Part shown: in pieces, positions 51,710-60,229 of the stretch | Position numbering within the stretch: position 1 is the first letter of the stretch | Layout of the letters: every line of letters begins with the position of its first letter | Assembly (NCBI RefSeq): GCF_900113635.1 | Contig: NZ_FOQA01000009.1 | Span: 1-64,000, forward strand | DNA: 64,000 bases | Origin: Tindallia magadiensis | GTDB lineage: Bacteria > Bacillota > Clostridia > Peptostreptococcales > Tindalliaceae | Direction of reading: 5' to 3' | The notes under the pieces: model-generated | What the model was told of the DNA's origin: nothing | Database searches by the model: none | What the model saw: the letters and a program-made list of their open reading frames with translations, nothing else | Position numbers and translations under genes: made by a program

Positions 51710-52600
51710 TTGAATCGACGTGATATGGGATTAGGAGTCATTGTGGCTACTTTTTGGGGCCTCAATTTTATTGCAATTAAGCTGGGCGTAGCAGAGGTAC
51801 CGCCTCTTATGTTGGTGGCGATACGGTTTTTGCTGGTGGCAATACCCGCTGTCTTTTTTATGCCTCGCCCTCCTATTTCCTGGAAAGGCCTTTTTATAAT
51901 GTCGATGACCTTGTATGTAGGCCAATTTGGATTTTTATTCCTTGGAATCAAGTTAGGAATGCCTTCCGGGCTAGCATCCTTAGTTCATCAGTCGCAGGCA
52001 TTTTTTACTTTACTGCTGGCTGTGGCATTTCTAAAAGAAAAACTACATTGGCATCATTTGACGGGACTGCTTATTGCTGGCAGTGGTATCGGAATTATTG
52101 CCTATGAACAAAACGCTGGTGCTTCAGCTCTTGGCTTTTGGATGGTATTAACAGCTTCTTTTAGCTGGGGTGTTGGAAATGTGATTATGCGGAAAGTCAC
52201 TTTAGGGGTACCACCCTTTTCTATGTTGTCGCTAGTGGTATGGTCAGGACTGGTTTCTGTTCTTCCTACAGCGTTACTGTCATTAGTGATTGAAGGGTTT
52301 GAAAGCTGGAAAGTTGCTTATGCTTCTATGGACTGGATTTCTTTGGCATCTGTTGCTTATTTGGCATATGGTGCTTCTTTAATTGGTTATGGCTTATGGG
52401 GAAGGCTTTTAGCAAAATATCCGGCGACTACGGTAGCTCCTTTTTCCTTATTAGTACCTGTCGTAGGGATTAGCAGTACAGCCTTGTTTTTTGGAGAGTC
52501 GATTACTCTCTTGCAGGGAGCTGGTTCTTTATTGGTTATGGTCGGGCTGATGATAAATGTATTTGGAGGAAGGATCTTCAAATTTTATAAGGTACAGTGA
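51710..52600 (+). CDS. EamA/DMT-family transporter
   Basis: The 296-aa drug/metabolite transporter has ten helices in two EamA halves. Characteristic segments include VIVATFWGLNFIAIKLGV at the start, ALGFWMVLTASFSWGVGNVIMRK at the second-half entry and APFSLLVPVVGI near the end, as in RhaT/YdcZ-like amino-acid or metabolite exporters. The TTG at 51710 is nine bases after AAGGGAGG and is the better start; ATG at 51725 lacks a site. The upstream region is transposon-derived, so expression may depend on it. Confidence 0.88.
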   Translation: MNRRDMGLGVIVATFWGLNFIAIKLGVAEVPPLMLVAIRFLLVAIPAVFFMPRPPISWKGLFIMSMTLYVGQFGFLFLGIKLGMPSGLASLVHQSQAFFTLLLAVAFLKEKLHWHHLTGLLIAGSGIGIIAYEQNAGASALGFWMVLTASFSWGVGNVIMRKVTLGVPPFSMLSLVVWSGLVSVLPTALLSLVIEGFESWKVAYASMDWISLASVAYLAYGASLIGYGLWGRLLAKYPATTVAPFSLLVPVVGISSTALFFGESITLLQGAGSLLVMVGLMINVFGGRIFKFYKVQ

Positions 52601-52727
52601 GCAAAGAGTTCATATTTAATGTGAGTTAAAAGACTGACTCTTGGGTATGATGTAAGCAATCCTACAGAAGGTGAGTGGAAAAAATTTTTTGATAGGAGTG
52701 TTATATTCATTAAAGGAGGTTTTGTCA

Positions 52728-54053
52728 ATGACTCAGGAGCAAAGCAAGGAAGAGAAAAAAAGGAAAATAGGTTTTGGCATTCAATCGAAATTTTTATCAG
52801 GGGTTATTGTAGCGCTTATTATCAGTCCGACGGTGGCGGCATTTATCAATCAATATGTGCAGCGAGTGTTAGACGTTAGTGTTGGGCGCCTTTTTTCTGC
52901 TAATATTTCAATACTGATTACAACAGGTATTAATCTGATCGTAGTAAGCGGATTTATTTTGCTATTGCTAAGATCAGTGGTGCTGAAGCCTCTTGCTGAA
53001 ACCAGAAAAGCGTTAAAAAACATTGCACAAAATCTTGATCTAAGAGAAAGAATTGATTATCATTCTGCTGATGAAATAGGCGAAATGGTGAAAGATATGA
53101 ACAGCTTACTGGAAAGTATGGCTACAGCGTTATCGGAGGTTGAAGAAAATACGGTGCAAATTGTTAAATCATCAGAAAAAATTAATGTTAGGACGAATAA
53201 AACAGTAAGCGTTGCATCTGATGTATCCAAAACCATTGAAGAAATAGCGAATAGCTCTACTTACCAGGCAGGTGAGACATCGAGCGGCGCAACAAGTATC
53301 AATGGGTTAGGAGAAATCATCGAAGCAGAACAAGAATATATGAAAACTTTGAACCGGACAACAAGCCATGTGAAACAATTGAAAGAAGAGGGATTGGAGA
53401 CGTTGGCAAAGGTTGTCTCAAAAACAGAAGAAAGTAATCAATCCGTTGATCAAGTTTCGACAATTGTTCAGGATTCCAATAATAGTGCGAAAAAGATTAA
53501 TGAAGCAAGCGCAATGATTCGAAGTATTGCAGAGCAAACTAATTTACTAGCGCTGAATGCAGCTATTGAGTCGGCGCGAGCTGGCGAGGCAGGTAAAGGC
53601 TTTGCTGTGGTGGCTGAAGAGATAAGAAAACTTGCAGAAGAGTCAAGTAAGTTTACGGCAGAAATAGAATCTATTGTTGACAATCTGACTGCTAAAACAT
53701 CTACGGCCGTAGAAACGATGAACACATTAAAAGCGGCGGTTCATCAACAGAGTGAAGAGGTAAAGCTTACCAGTCAAAAATTTGAAGGAATCGATGAATC
53801 GATTCAGAATATGCTAAGCGTGATTGAGGATCTTAACGCTTATGGAAACGAGATGGACGAAAAGAAAAACGATATTATTTCTGTTATTGAAAAGCTTTCG
53901 TCAACCTCACAACAAAACGCAGCCGGTACAGAACAGGCTGCGACAGCTGTGCAAGAACAAACTGCTTCAATGTATGAAATAGCGGAGATTGTTCAAGAGT
54001 TATATGAATTTGCAAAGTCTATGCAAAAAAATGTAGAAAGATTTTCATTTTAG
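52728..54053 (+). CDS. Methyl-accepting chemotaxis-type receptor
   Basis: The 441-aa protein has two helices (about 24-42 and 54-78) with only a very short loop between them, a HAMP domain (about 80-130), and a cytoplasmic signalling domain whose hairpin tip reads [42 protein letters not shown]. The absence of a periplasmic sensor suggests sensing in the membrane or inside the cell. ATG at 52728 follows AAAGGAGG; the longer frame to 52671 lacks a site. No other chemotaxis gene is nearby. Confidence 0.92.
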   Translation: MTQEQSKEEKKRKIGFGIQSKFLSGVIVALIISPTVAAFINQYVQRVLDVSVGRLFSANISILITTGINLIVVSGFILLLLRSVVLKPLAETRKALKNIAQNLDLRERIDYHSADEIGEMVKDMNSLLESMATALSEVEENTVQIVKSSEKINVRTNKTVSVASDVSKTIEEIANSSTYQAGETSSGATSINGLGEIIEAEQEYMKTLNRTTSHVKQLKEEGLETLAKVVSKTEESNQSVDQVSTIVQDSNNSAKKINEASAMIRSIAEQTNLLALNAAIESARAGEAGKGFAVVAEEIRKLAEESSKFTAEIESIVDNLTAKTSTAVETMNTLKAAVHQQSEEVKLTSQKFEGIDESIQNMLSVIEDLNAYGNEMDEKKNDIISVIEKLSSTSQQNAAGTEQAATAVQEQTASMYEIAEIVQELYEFAKSMQKNVERFSF

Positions 54054-54117
54054 ATAAAGCTAACCCTTCACTCTACAATGCATAGAATCTAAAGGAATCA
54101 GAATGGACGAGGGTAAA

Positions 54118-55959
54118 TCAAGGCTTGTACGGATAAATACCAGAGATACAGGTGTCTTGGTACTGACTTCCTGGATAAACAGACTTAATCGTTAGCTTAA
54201 TCCATTGCGTATTGATAGGTGTTTCAAAGAGCAAATGATTTTCTTCTTTAAAGCCATCGGCTAATTGCGTGTAAAATTGCTGTCCGTTAGAAAGTTCAAT
54301 GAGAACATCTTTGACCCGATTATTGTTGTAAAATATTTCTTCTGAGCGGGTGTATCCATTGATGATAAAAATGCCCTGGATAGGCTTTTCATGATCAAAA
54401 TCCAAACGAATCCACTCATCGATGCCATCGCCGGTGGCTCCTTCTACCCAAGCCGTTTCATGCTGACCATCAAAAACATGGTTCTCGCTGTACCGATTAG
54501 CCGCATGGTGCAGAGTGGAAGAGGAAATAATACGACTTACCTCTTCGACATAGGAAACTTCGGTGCTGGCTGTTTGAACTTCTGGCAAAGCTGTTTCTTC
54601 ACGAAGAATGATGCCCTGGGAAAAAGAAGACGACGAAGGATCAGCTTCTCTGTATCCGTCTGGTGCTTTTTCACGGCTTGTTGGTAGATTAGTGGCTTCG
54701 CTGTGTGCTTCTGTAGAAGAAGGTGGCGTAGTCGATTCATGGGTAAGGAGGCTATCCTCTTCTGGGACCTCCTTTTCCATGGCGGCTTCCGTAATATCGG
54801 TAGATGTTTCGGCAGGTGTTTCGATGGATGCTATTGGCTCTTCGGTACGAGATCCCATAGCCATTACAACACCAACACCGGCTAGTAAAAGGACAATGGC
54901 ACCGATCACCCATTTCCTGCGATCGGAAACGGAGGAAGGATGAGAAGCTGGACGCTCCACGGGTGCTGTTAAAGAAGAAGGCGGATCGATGGGAGCCGGT
55001 TTTTTTAATAAATCATTGACCAGATCCGTCGCCTGCTGATAGCGGTCTTTTCCAGCAACAGCCATTGCTTTTAAGATAGCTTTTTCTACATGAGGTTCTA
55101 TGGGAATGCCCCAGTGGGATGGTGGAGTGAGTTCATCTTCTACTAGACGATCAAGGGATTCCGCTGGCATCTTTCCAGTAATTAACCGGTATAAAGTAGC
55201 CCCTACAGCATATAAATCGGTCCAAGGTCCTTGGGAACCTTTGCTACGATATTGTTCTTCTGGTGTATATCCGGGCTTTAATAAAACCGACATGCTTCGT
55301 GCTTTGTCACTGATCGTTTGCCTAGCAGCACCAAAATCAATTAAAATTACCTGGCCTGTTTGTGTCATATAAATATTATCCGGGCTAATATCCCGGTGAA
55401 GAATACCAACTTGATGAACAGCAGACAAAGCGTCTAGAACAGGAATCATAATAGCAATAGCCTCTTCTGCGGGGAGAGAGCCGCCTTTGTCCTGTACATA
55501 TTGCTTCAAAGTAATTCCTTCAATGTATTTCATCACTAAATAAGCGGTGTCATTAGCTCTGAAAAAATCATGAACGGAAACAATTCCCGGATGTTGATCA
55601 AACTTTGCTAAGGTTTTTGCTTCATCTAAAAATCGAGTAAGTCCTTCTTCAAAAGGAAGGGCGGCATCCTTAGAAAAAAGAGAAATGGTCTGTTCTCCCA
55701 TCTTTCGGCTTGCTAAATCCTGAGGCAAGTATTCCTTGACAGCCAGTTTCATATCCAGTAAAGTATCTCGGGCTAGATAGGTAATACCAAAACCACCTTG
55801 TCCTAATACTTTTCCTATCTGATATTTTTCCCGTAACAATGTTCCCGGCGGTAAATGAAGTGACGTGCCGTCTTCTTCTAATGCCTGATACCCACAGTGA
55901 GGGCATGGGTCAGCATCGGTGACTTCCATACATCCAAAACAAATTTTATTGGTCATCAT
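54118..55959 (-). CDS. Zinc-ribbon Ser/Thr kinase with C-terminal glycan-binding-like domain
   Basis: The 613-aa Hanks-type kinase opens with a four-Cys zinc ribbon (CFGC...CPHCG, about residues 8-23). The kinase domain (about 40-300) has LGQGGFGITYLA, the catalytic lysine in LAVKEYLP, HRDISPDN and DFGAARQ. A Pro/Ser-rich stretch, one helix (about 347-365), a long Ser/Thr/Glu linker and a discoidin-like domain (about 480-613, SENHVFDGQHETAWVEG...) follow, the last resembling the NADase-type glycan-binding family. It probably couples an external carbohydrate or wall signal to phosphorylation. It stands alone on its strand with AGGAGAGGTG before two adjacent ATGs. Confidence 0.92.
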   Translation of the reverse strand: MMTNKICFGCMEVTDADPCPHCGYQALEEDGTSLHLPPGTLLREKYQIGKVLGQGGFGITYLARDTLLDMKLAVKEYLPQDLASRKMGEQTISLFSKDAALPFEEGLTRFLDEAKTLAKFDQHPGIVSVHDFFRANDTAYLVMKYIEGITLKQYVQDKGGSLPAEEAIAIMIPVLDALSAVHQVGILHRDISPDNIYMTQTGQVILIDFGAARQTISDKARSMSVLLKPGYTPEEQYRSKGSQGPWTDLYAVGATLYRLITGKMPAESLDRLVEDELTPPSHWGIPIEPHVEKAILKAMAVAGKDRYQQATDLVNDLLKKPAPIDPPSSLTAPVERPASHPSSVSDRRKWVIGAIVLLLAGVGVVMAMGSRTEEPIASIETPAETSTDITEAAMEKEVPEEDSLLTHESTTPPSSTEAHSEATNLPTSREKAPDGYREADPSSSSFSQGIILREETALPEVQTASTEVSYVEEVSRIISSSTLHHAANRYSENHVFDGQHETAWVEGATGDGIDEWIRLDFDHEKPIQGIFIINGYTRSEEIFYNNNRVKDVLIELSNGQQFYTQLADGFKEENHLLFETPINTQWIKLTIKSVYPGSQYQDTCISGIYPYKP

Positions 55960-55993
55960 ATCACCTCTCCTGATCGGAAGATCTTATTGTATT

Positions 55994-56050
55994 CGATGGC
56001 GACCATCGTTTAGACTCCCGCTTCTACAAGAGGGAGATAAGCGGTGCTGC
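55994..56050. other. Nested inverted repeats upstream of the kinase gene
   Basis: A perfect CGATGG-CGA-CCATCG hairpin (55994-56008) is followed by two overlapping stems: CTCCC/GGGAG (56015-56019 with 56032-56036) and CCGCTT/AAGCGG (56018-56023 with 56039-56044). They cannot both form, so the element could switch. On the minus strand it would lie in the kinase leader, 35-90 nt before the start. It may equally be a plus-strand RNA or a transposon end. Confidence 0.5.
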
Positions 56051-56205
56051 GTCCGTGGAGAACACATTCTTACCTAACAACATGATTATATCAGATAAGC
56101 AGTGAGTCGTGATAATATTTTGAAAAAAGAAATGTGGAATCAGGCGTTGAAGTAGGTATTGTTTCCCAAAGAAGGAATGATGCCAGGAAAATAGGAGGGA
56201 AAGAT

Positions 56206-56233
56206 TTGATTGAGCGTCTATCAGCGGTATAAT
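56206..56233 (+). promoter_or_regulatory. Promoter of the K+ channel gene
   Basis: TTGATT (56206-56211), 16 bp, TATAAT (56228-56233). It gives a purine-rich leader of about 180 nt. Confidence 0.65.
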
Positions 56234-56247
56234 AGACAGAAAGAAAG

Positions 56248-56418
56248 ATGAGTCGACAAATGATGATGGGTATCATGCTGGTAAAGATAGGACAGAGGAA
56301 AAAACACAAAAAATCAGCAGAAAAGATAGAAGCAACAGAACAAATAGAAAAGATAAAAAAGATAGAAGCAGTAGAAACAACAGAAAAAAATAGTACCAGT
56401 AGAAAGGACAGACGCTAG
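56248..56418 (+). CDS. Possible short lysine-rich leader ORF
   Basis: An uninterrupted 56-codon frame starts 15 bp after the -10 element and its TAG stop directly abuts the channel ATG (TAGATG). The product would be very rich in Lys/Glu/Thr, with repeats of KIEA and TEQIEK type. No ribosome site is visible and the DNA is a low-complexity purine tract, so it may simply be a repeat-expanded leader. Confidence 0.25.
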   Translation: MSRQMMMGIMLVKIGQRKKHKKSAEKIEATEQIEKIKKIEAVETTEKNSTSRKDRR

Positions 56419-57261
56419 ATGACTACGAAAGAACATTCATGGAAACATAAGATCAGCCAAATCATCTACCAAACCGATACGCCGGCAGGATATCTTTTTG
56501 ATGTACTACTGATCCTATCGATTCTTATTAATAGTTTGCTGATTATCCTCGAAAGTGTTGAAGGTATCCGAATAGCTCATGGGCAAAAGATGATAAACCT
56601 ACAGTATATTTTTGTTGCCATATTTACGATAGAATATGGTTTGCGTGTGTATACAGTGGAAAACCGACGAGCTTATGTCATGAGTTTTTTTGGTATCATT
56701 GATTTTTTAGCAATTCTTCCTTTTTATCTTGCTTTTATAATGCCTATAGCCCGACTGTTTCCTGTATTGAGAACACTACGCTTATTAAGATTGTTTAGTG
56801 TTTTTAAAATGGTTCGCTACGTCGATGAGGCAGGTGTACTAATAAAAGCCTTGAGAGCTAGTCGACCGAAAATTATCATTTTCCTGTCTACAATCTTATT
56901 GATCATTGTGATCGTGGGAGCGTTAATGTATACCATTGAAGGACCGGAAAATGGTTTTGTAGATATTCCTGAATCAATGTACTGGGCGGTTGTTACCGTT
57001 TCGACGGTGGGATACGGAGATATCTCTCCTCAGACAGAATTGGGAAAATTGATTGCAAGCGTTTTGATGATTACAGGCTATGGCATCATTGCCGTTCCTA
57101 CCGGCATTATTACCAGCGAAATGAGTCGAGTTTCCCGAGAAGCAGAAAAACAAGAGAATCTTCCGCTGGCCAGATGTCCTCAGTGCGGTCAAGGAAAACA
57201 TACACAAGAAGCGATGTATTGCTATGCTTGTGGAGTAAATTTTCATAAACAGGATTCTTAA
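56419..57261 (+). CDS. Voltage-gated potassium channel with C-terminal zinc ribbon
   Basis: The 280-aa six-helix channel has S1-S4 (about 26-150), an arginine-rich S4 (RLFPVLRTLRLLRLF), S5, the pore filter TVGYGD (residues 196-201) and S6. After S6 comes a short cytoplasmic tail with two CxxC pairs (CPQCGQ...CYACG, about 253-270) that should bind zinc. It is Kv-like and tetrameric. No good ribosome site precedes the ATG, which follows the short leader frame immediately. The zinc ribbon resembles that of the neighbouring kinase. Confidence 0.93.
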   Translation: MTTKEHSWKHKISQIIYQTDTPAGYLFDVLLILSILINSLLIILESVEGIRIAHGQKMINLQYIFVAIFTIEYGLRVYTVENRRAYVMSFFGIIDFLAILPFYLAFIMPIARLFPVLRTLRLLRLFSVFKMVRYVDEAGVLIKALRASRPKIIIFLSTILLIIVIVGALMYTIEGPENGFVDIPESMYWAVVTVSTVGYGDISPQTELGKLIASVLMITGYGIIAVPTGIITSEMSRVSREAEKQENLPLARCPQCGQGKHTQEAMYCYACGVNFHKQDS

Positions 57262-57346
57262 CTTCGGGGGGCTTTGAAACGAAAATGATAAGGGTAAAAG
57301 CAGGAAACGCAACCAAACGAAGGGAACCATAGGGAGGGGAGAGCCT

Positions 57347-57997
57347 ATGAATAAAAAAGATGTGATTGACCATATTATCGATGAAAGAACCAATCGAGAT
57401 ACAATGGTAAAACAAATTATTGAGCATGAAAGCTGTAGAGAGGAAGTAATCTATCAGTTACTAAATAACAAGGAAATACAAGTGTATTATACCTGCTACG
57501 AAATCGTAACAAAAGCAAGTGAAGAACGGCCAGACCTGTTCTATCCTTACTGGGATGAGTTGGCATCACTTCTAAATCACAGCAACTCTTATCACCGGAA
57601 TATTGGGTTAACCATGATTGCCAACATGACAAAGATAGATGAGAAGGATTTATTTGCAACCATCTATGATCGTTACATGGAACATTTTAACGATCCTAAA
57701 TTTATGACCGCTCAATGCTTTCTTCAAAACCTTAAAAAAATCATTCGATTCAAAAAACAGGATAGGGAAAGAATCGTGAAAGCATTGATAAACATAGATC
57801 AAGCATGTGATTATCCAGAAAAACAAAAAGAATTACTCAAAAGCGATGTTATTGAAGTACTGAAAGAGGCTTATGAAGTATCAGAAGATGAAGAAAAACA
57901 AACAATAGCATCCTTTATCGCTGCTCAGGTTAACAGTTCCAGTCCGAAAACAGCAAAAACAGCAAAGGACTATTTAAAGAAGAGGAAGAGGTGGTAG
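57347..57997 (+). CDS. HEAT-repeat-like helical protein of unknown function
   Basis: The 216-aa soluble all-helical protein looks like stacked HEAT-type helix pairs (for example YYTCYEIVTKASEERPDLFYPYWDELASLL and the NIGLTMIANMTKID segment), a fold used for protein-protein contacts. I recognise no named family. GGAGGGGAGAG precedes the ATG. A small membrane-protein gene follows four bases after the stop, so the two are probably expressed together. Confidence 0.7.
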   Translation: MNKKDVIDHIIDERTNRDTMVKQIIEHESCREEVIYQLLNNKEIQVYYTCYEIVTKASEERPDLFYPYWDELASLLNHSNSYHRNIGLTMIANMTKIDEKDLFATIYDRYMEHFNDPKFMTAQCFLQNLKKIIRFKKQDRERIVKALINIDQACDYPEKQKELLKSDVIEVLKEAYEVSEDEEKQTIASFIAAQVNSSSPKTAKTAKDYLKKRKRW

Positions 57998-58001
57998 AAG
58001 T

Positions 58002-58307
58002 ATGAAAAAACTGGCATTAGATCATCTGAAACTGTATATCTGGTTTCATGCTCGGTACAAAATGATTCGAAGCCTACTTTATGTTATGGCTGTGATTACC
58101 ATCGCCATTCCCGTATCAATGGTTTTAATAGATGAAGGTGTAACCTTTAGTCCTTTAGTGGGAAATATAATCATCAACGTTTCTGGTGGTTGCTTTATCT
58201 TAGGAAAACTGATTACTCTATACGATAAGTGGTACGAAGAGCAGCCTGTTTCTTTTCATGTAGCGTTTATACTCGGTACGCTCTTTGCTATGTTGCAAAG
58301 AGGATGA
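58002..58307 (+). CDS. Small membrane protein of unknown function
   Basis: The 101-aa protein has two hydrophobic helices (about 22-42 and 50-69) and a cationic N-terminus. No family recognised. Translation starts four bases after the HEAT-like gene, behind AGGTGG. It converges with the TIM-barrel gene, with 52 bp between the stop codons and no clear terminator. Confidence 0.65.
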   Translation: MKKLALDHLKLYIWFHARYKMIRSLLYVMAVITIAIPVSMVLIDEGVTFSPLVGNIIINVSGGCFILGKLITLYDKWYEEQPVSFHVAFILGTLFAMLQRG

Positions 58308-58359
58308 TTCCATTATTACCATTGGTGGCAGAATTGAAATCTTGTTTACCAGAAGCGAA

Positions 58360-59223
58360 TCAGTAAACTTGCTTAGTAGCTTGCTGGCAAAGATACTCTT
58401 GTTTATACAAAAGGTCCTTTTGCAACATTTGCTCATAGTCATCGCAGCGACAGGCCAGGAGTTCATGAATAACAGGTACTTTTGGCTGGTCATGTTTCAA
58501 GCAGTTCACCTGTTCCTTAAGATCAAGCTCACTGGACCAAAGCGGTAAATGGTCCTTTTTTATATCCTCAAAATCCCCAAATCCATGAAGATGGCCAATA
58601 AGCACTTTATCAAGAAAGAAACGGTCTGGTAATACAGGAGTTTCTTCATTTCGGGCATCATGCACCATATCCCAACAAATACCAAAACGAGGAGTATCAA
58701 AGTCATAGACCAGAGAGACCAAATCCCGTCGGTTACTTCCCCATTGTTTCGAAGATCGATGAAGCGTTTCTATTGCTAAAGCAAAGGGCATACGAAACTG
58801 TTCAAAAAGGTTCAAGGCAAAGTCGCAAAAATATCGGGTAGCCTCTTGGGCATGCAATGCATTATCAGAGCGATGTGCTGCTCCGTGGAAGGTAATAATG
58901 GGACGATAGTCTACTGAACTGCTTTCATGCAACTGAAGAAGTTGATAGAAAAAAGCTTCATAATGTTTCTTGATGGCATCATCTTCAAACCATCGTTCAA
59001 TAGCGAATTCATTTCCTGGGATAAAATCAGGTACATGGTAATGAAAAATCATACGATGAGCCGAAAAGGATTTCAAAAAATCCTGATACAATGCAAAAGG
59101 CAGTAGGGTTTCATGAACAGAAACTTCAAAACCATGGATATCAGAAGCAATCATCCATTCTTTAAAAGCTTCGTGAGAAAGAGTTTTGAAGATTTTTTCC
59201 TCAAAGGTGATAAAATCAAACAT
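58360..59223 (-). CDS. Xylose-isomerase-like TIM-barrel protein
   Basis: The protein is about 287 aa from the start chosen here, in the sugar-phosphate isomerase/epimerase and AP-endonuclease-2-like TIM-barrel superfamily. Metal ligands are suggested by TFHGAAH, ALAIETLHR, FGICWDMVHDA and IGHLHG. ATG at 59223 follows AAAGGCGG; the frame opens to 59334, but a TTGACA promoter-like sequence lies inside that extension. The substrate is unknown: either a sugar phosphate or abasic DNA would fit the fold. Confidence 0.82.
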   Translation of the reverse strand: MFDFITFEEKIFKTLSHEAFKEWMIASDIHGFEVSVHETLLPFALYQDFLKSFSAHRMIFHYHVPDFIPGNEFAIERWFEDDAIKKHYEAFFYQLLQLHESSSVDYRPIITFHGAAHRSDNALHAQEATRYFCDFALNLFEQFRMPFALAIETLHRSSKQWGSNRRDLVSLVYDFDTPRFGICWDMVHDARNEETPVLPDRFFLDKVLIGHLHGFGDFEDIKKDHLPLWSSELDLKEQVNCLKHDQPKVPVIHELLACRCDDYEQMLQKDLLYKQEYLCQQATKQVY

Positions 59224-59463
59224 AGGAGCAAACCGCCTTTCAAAAAGGTTTTTGTGGTGAAGCTTATCGGATAAAAAAGATAGAACCATTGATAAGTTGA
59301 CGCTAAGCAATGTCAAAGGGTATAATCGTGGCATTGGGCCGGTGGAAATAATACAAAATGGCTAGGAATCAGATCCTATTCAATGATACAATAATGAATG
59401 CAAAGATGCTACTCTGAAAACAACAAAAACAAGCAACAACTAACAACTAATAAGTGATAAGGA

Positions 59464-59580
59464 ACAGAAATACAATAAGGACTAGAAGTATAATAAGAAA
59501 CAGAAGCATAATAAAGGCTAGAAATACAATAAAGAAGAGAAATGAAATAACAAGGAATAGAAATAGTAAGAAACAGGCAA
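59464..59580 (+). repeat. Degenerate AGAAATACAATAA-type repeats
   Basis: At least six imperfect copies of a unit near 18-20 bp (TAGAAATACAATAAGGAACAG and variants) fill the gap before pabA. The remainder of the 59224-59631 gap holds the leftward promoter region of the TIM-barrel gene and no gene. Confidence 0.8.
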
Positions 59581-59631
59581 AGCAGAAAGAGACAAGAAGA
59601 AACACATGACAAGAAGCAGGGAGGAGATCAT

Positions 59632-60192
59632 TTGATTTTAATGATAGACAATTACGATTCCTTCGTATACAACCTGGTACAATATTTAATGCAACTGGGA
59701 AAGGAAGTTCGTGTTGTTCGAAATGATGACATTACCATTGAAGAAATAAAAGAGATGAACCCGGAGGTTATTGTCATTTCACCAGGTCCTTGCACTCCTG
59801 ATGAGGCAGGAATCAGCAAAGCCATTGTGGAAGAACTAAAAGGCGAATACCCGATTTTGGGAATTTGTCTGGGGCATCAGACCATCGGACAGGTTTTTGG
59901 CGGCAAGGTGATCCAGGCCTTAGAGCCGATCCATGGCAAAGTATACCCTGTAACCCATGATGGAAAAGGTGTGTTTAAGGGATTGAAAAACCCTCTCAAG
60001 GTCACTCGATACCATTCGTTGATTGTTGAAAAAGAAAGCCTGCCCGAAGAACTGGTGATTACCGCCAGTACGGAAGATGGTCAAATCATGGGGTTAAGGC
60101 ACAAAGAATATCGGATGGAAAGCGTTCAGTTTCATCCAGAAGCAATCCTTACGGAACAGGGATTGGAACTACTAGATAATTTTATCCGATGA
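59632..60192 (+). CDS. pabA: Aminodeoxychorismate/anthranilate synthase glutaminase
   Basis: The 186-aa class I glutamine amidotransferase releases ammonia for the chorismate-using partner. It shows IDNYDSFVYNLVQYL at the start, the nucleophile Cys79 in GICLGHQTIG and the His-Glu pair in SVQFHPEAIL. Start is TTG, six bases behind GGGAGGAG. Members are often shared between folate and tryptophan synthesis; the pabB-pabC neighbours point to the folate branch here. Confidence 0.95.
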   Translation: MILMIDNYDSFVYNLVQYLMQLGKEVRVVRNDDITIEEIKEMNPEVIVISPGPCTPDEAGISKAIVEELKGEYPILGICLGHQTIGQVFGGKVIQALEPIHGKVYPVTHDGKGVFKGLKNPLKVTRYHSLIVEKESLPEELVITASTEDGQIMGLRHKEYRMESVQFHPEAILTEQGLELLDNFIR

Positions 60193-60229
60193 TGATGTTT
60201 GACAATGTTAAGAACAGGTAGGTGGAAAA

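Noticed and set aside
59409-59612. Minus-strand Tyr/Ser/Cys-rich frame before pabA
   Set aside because: It mirrors the A/G-rich tandem repeats and has no start signal.
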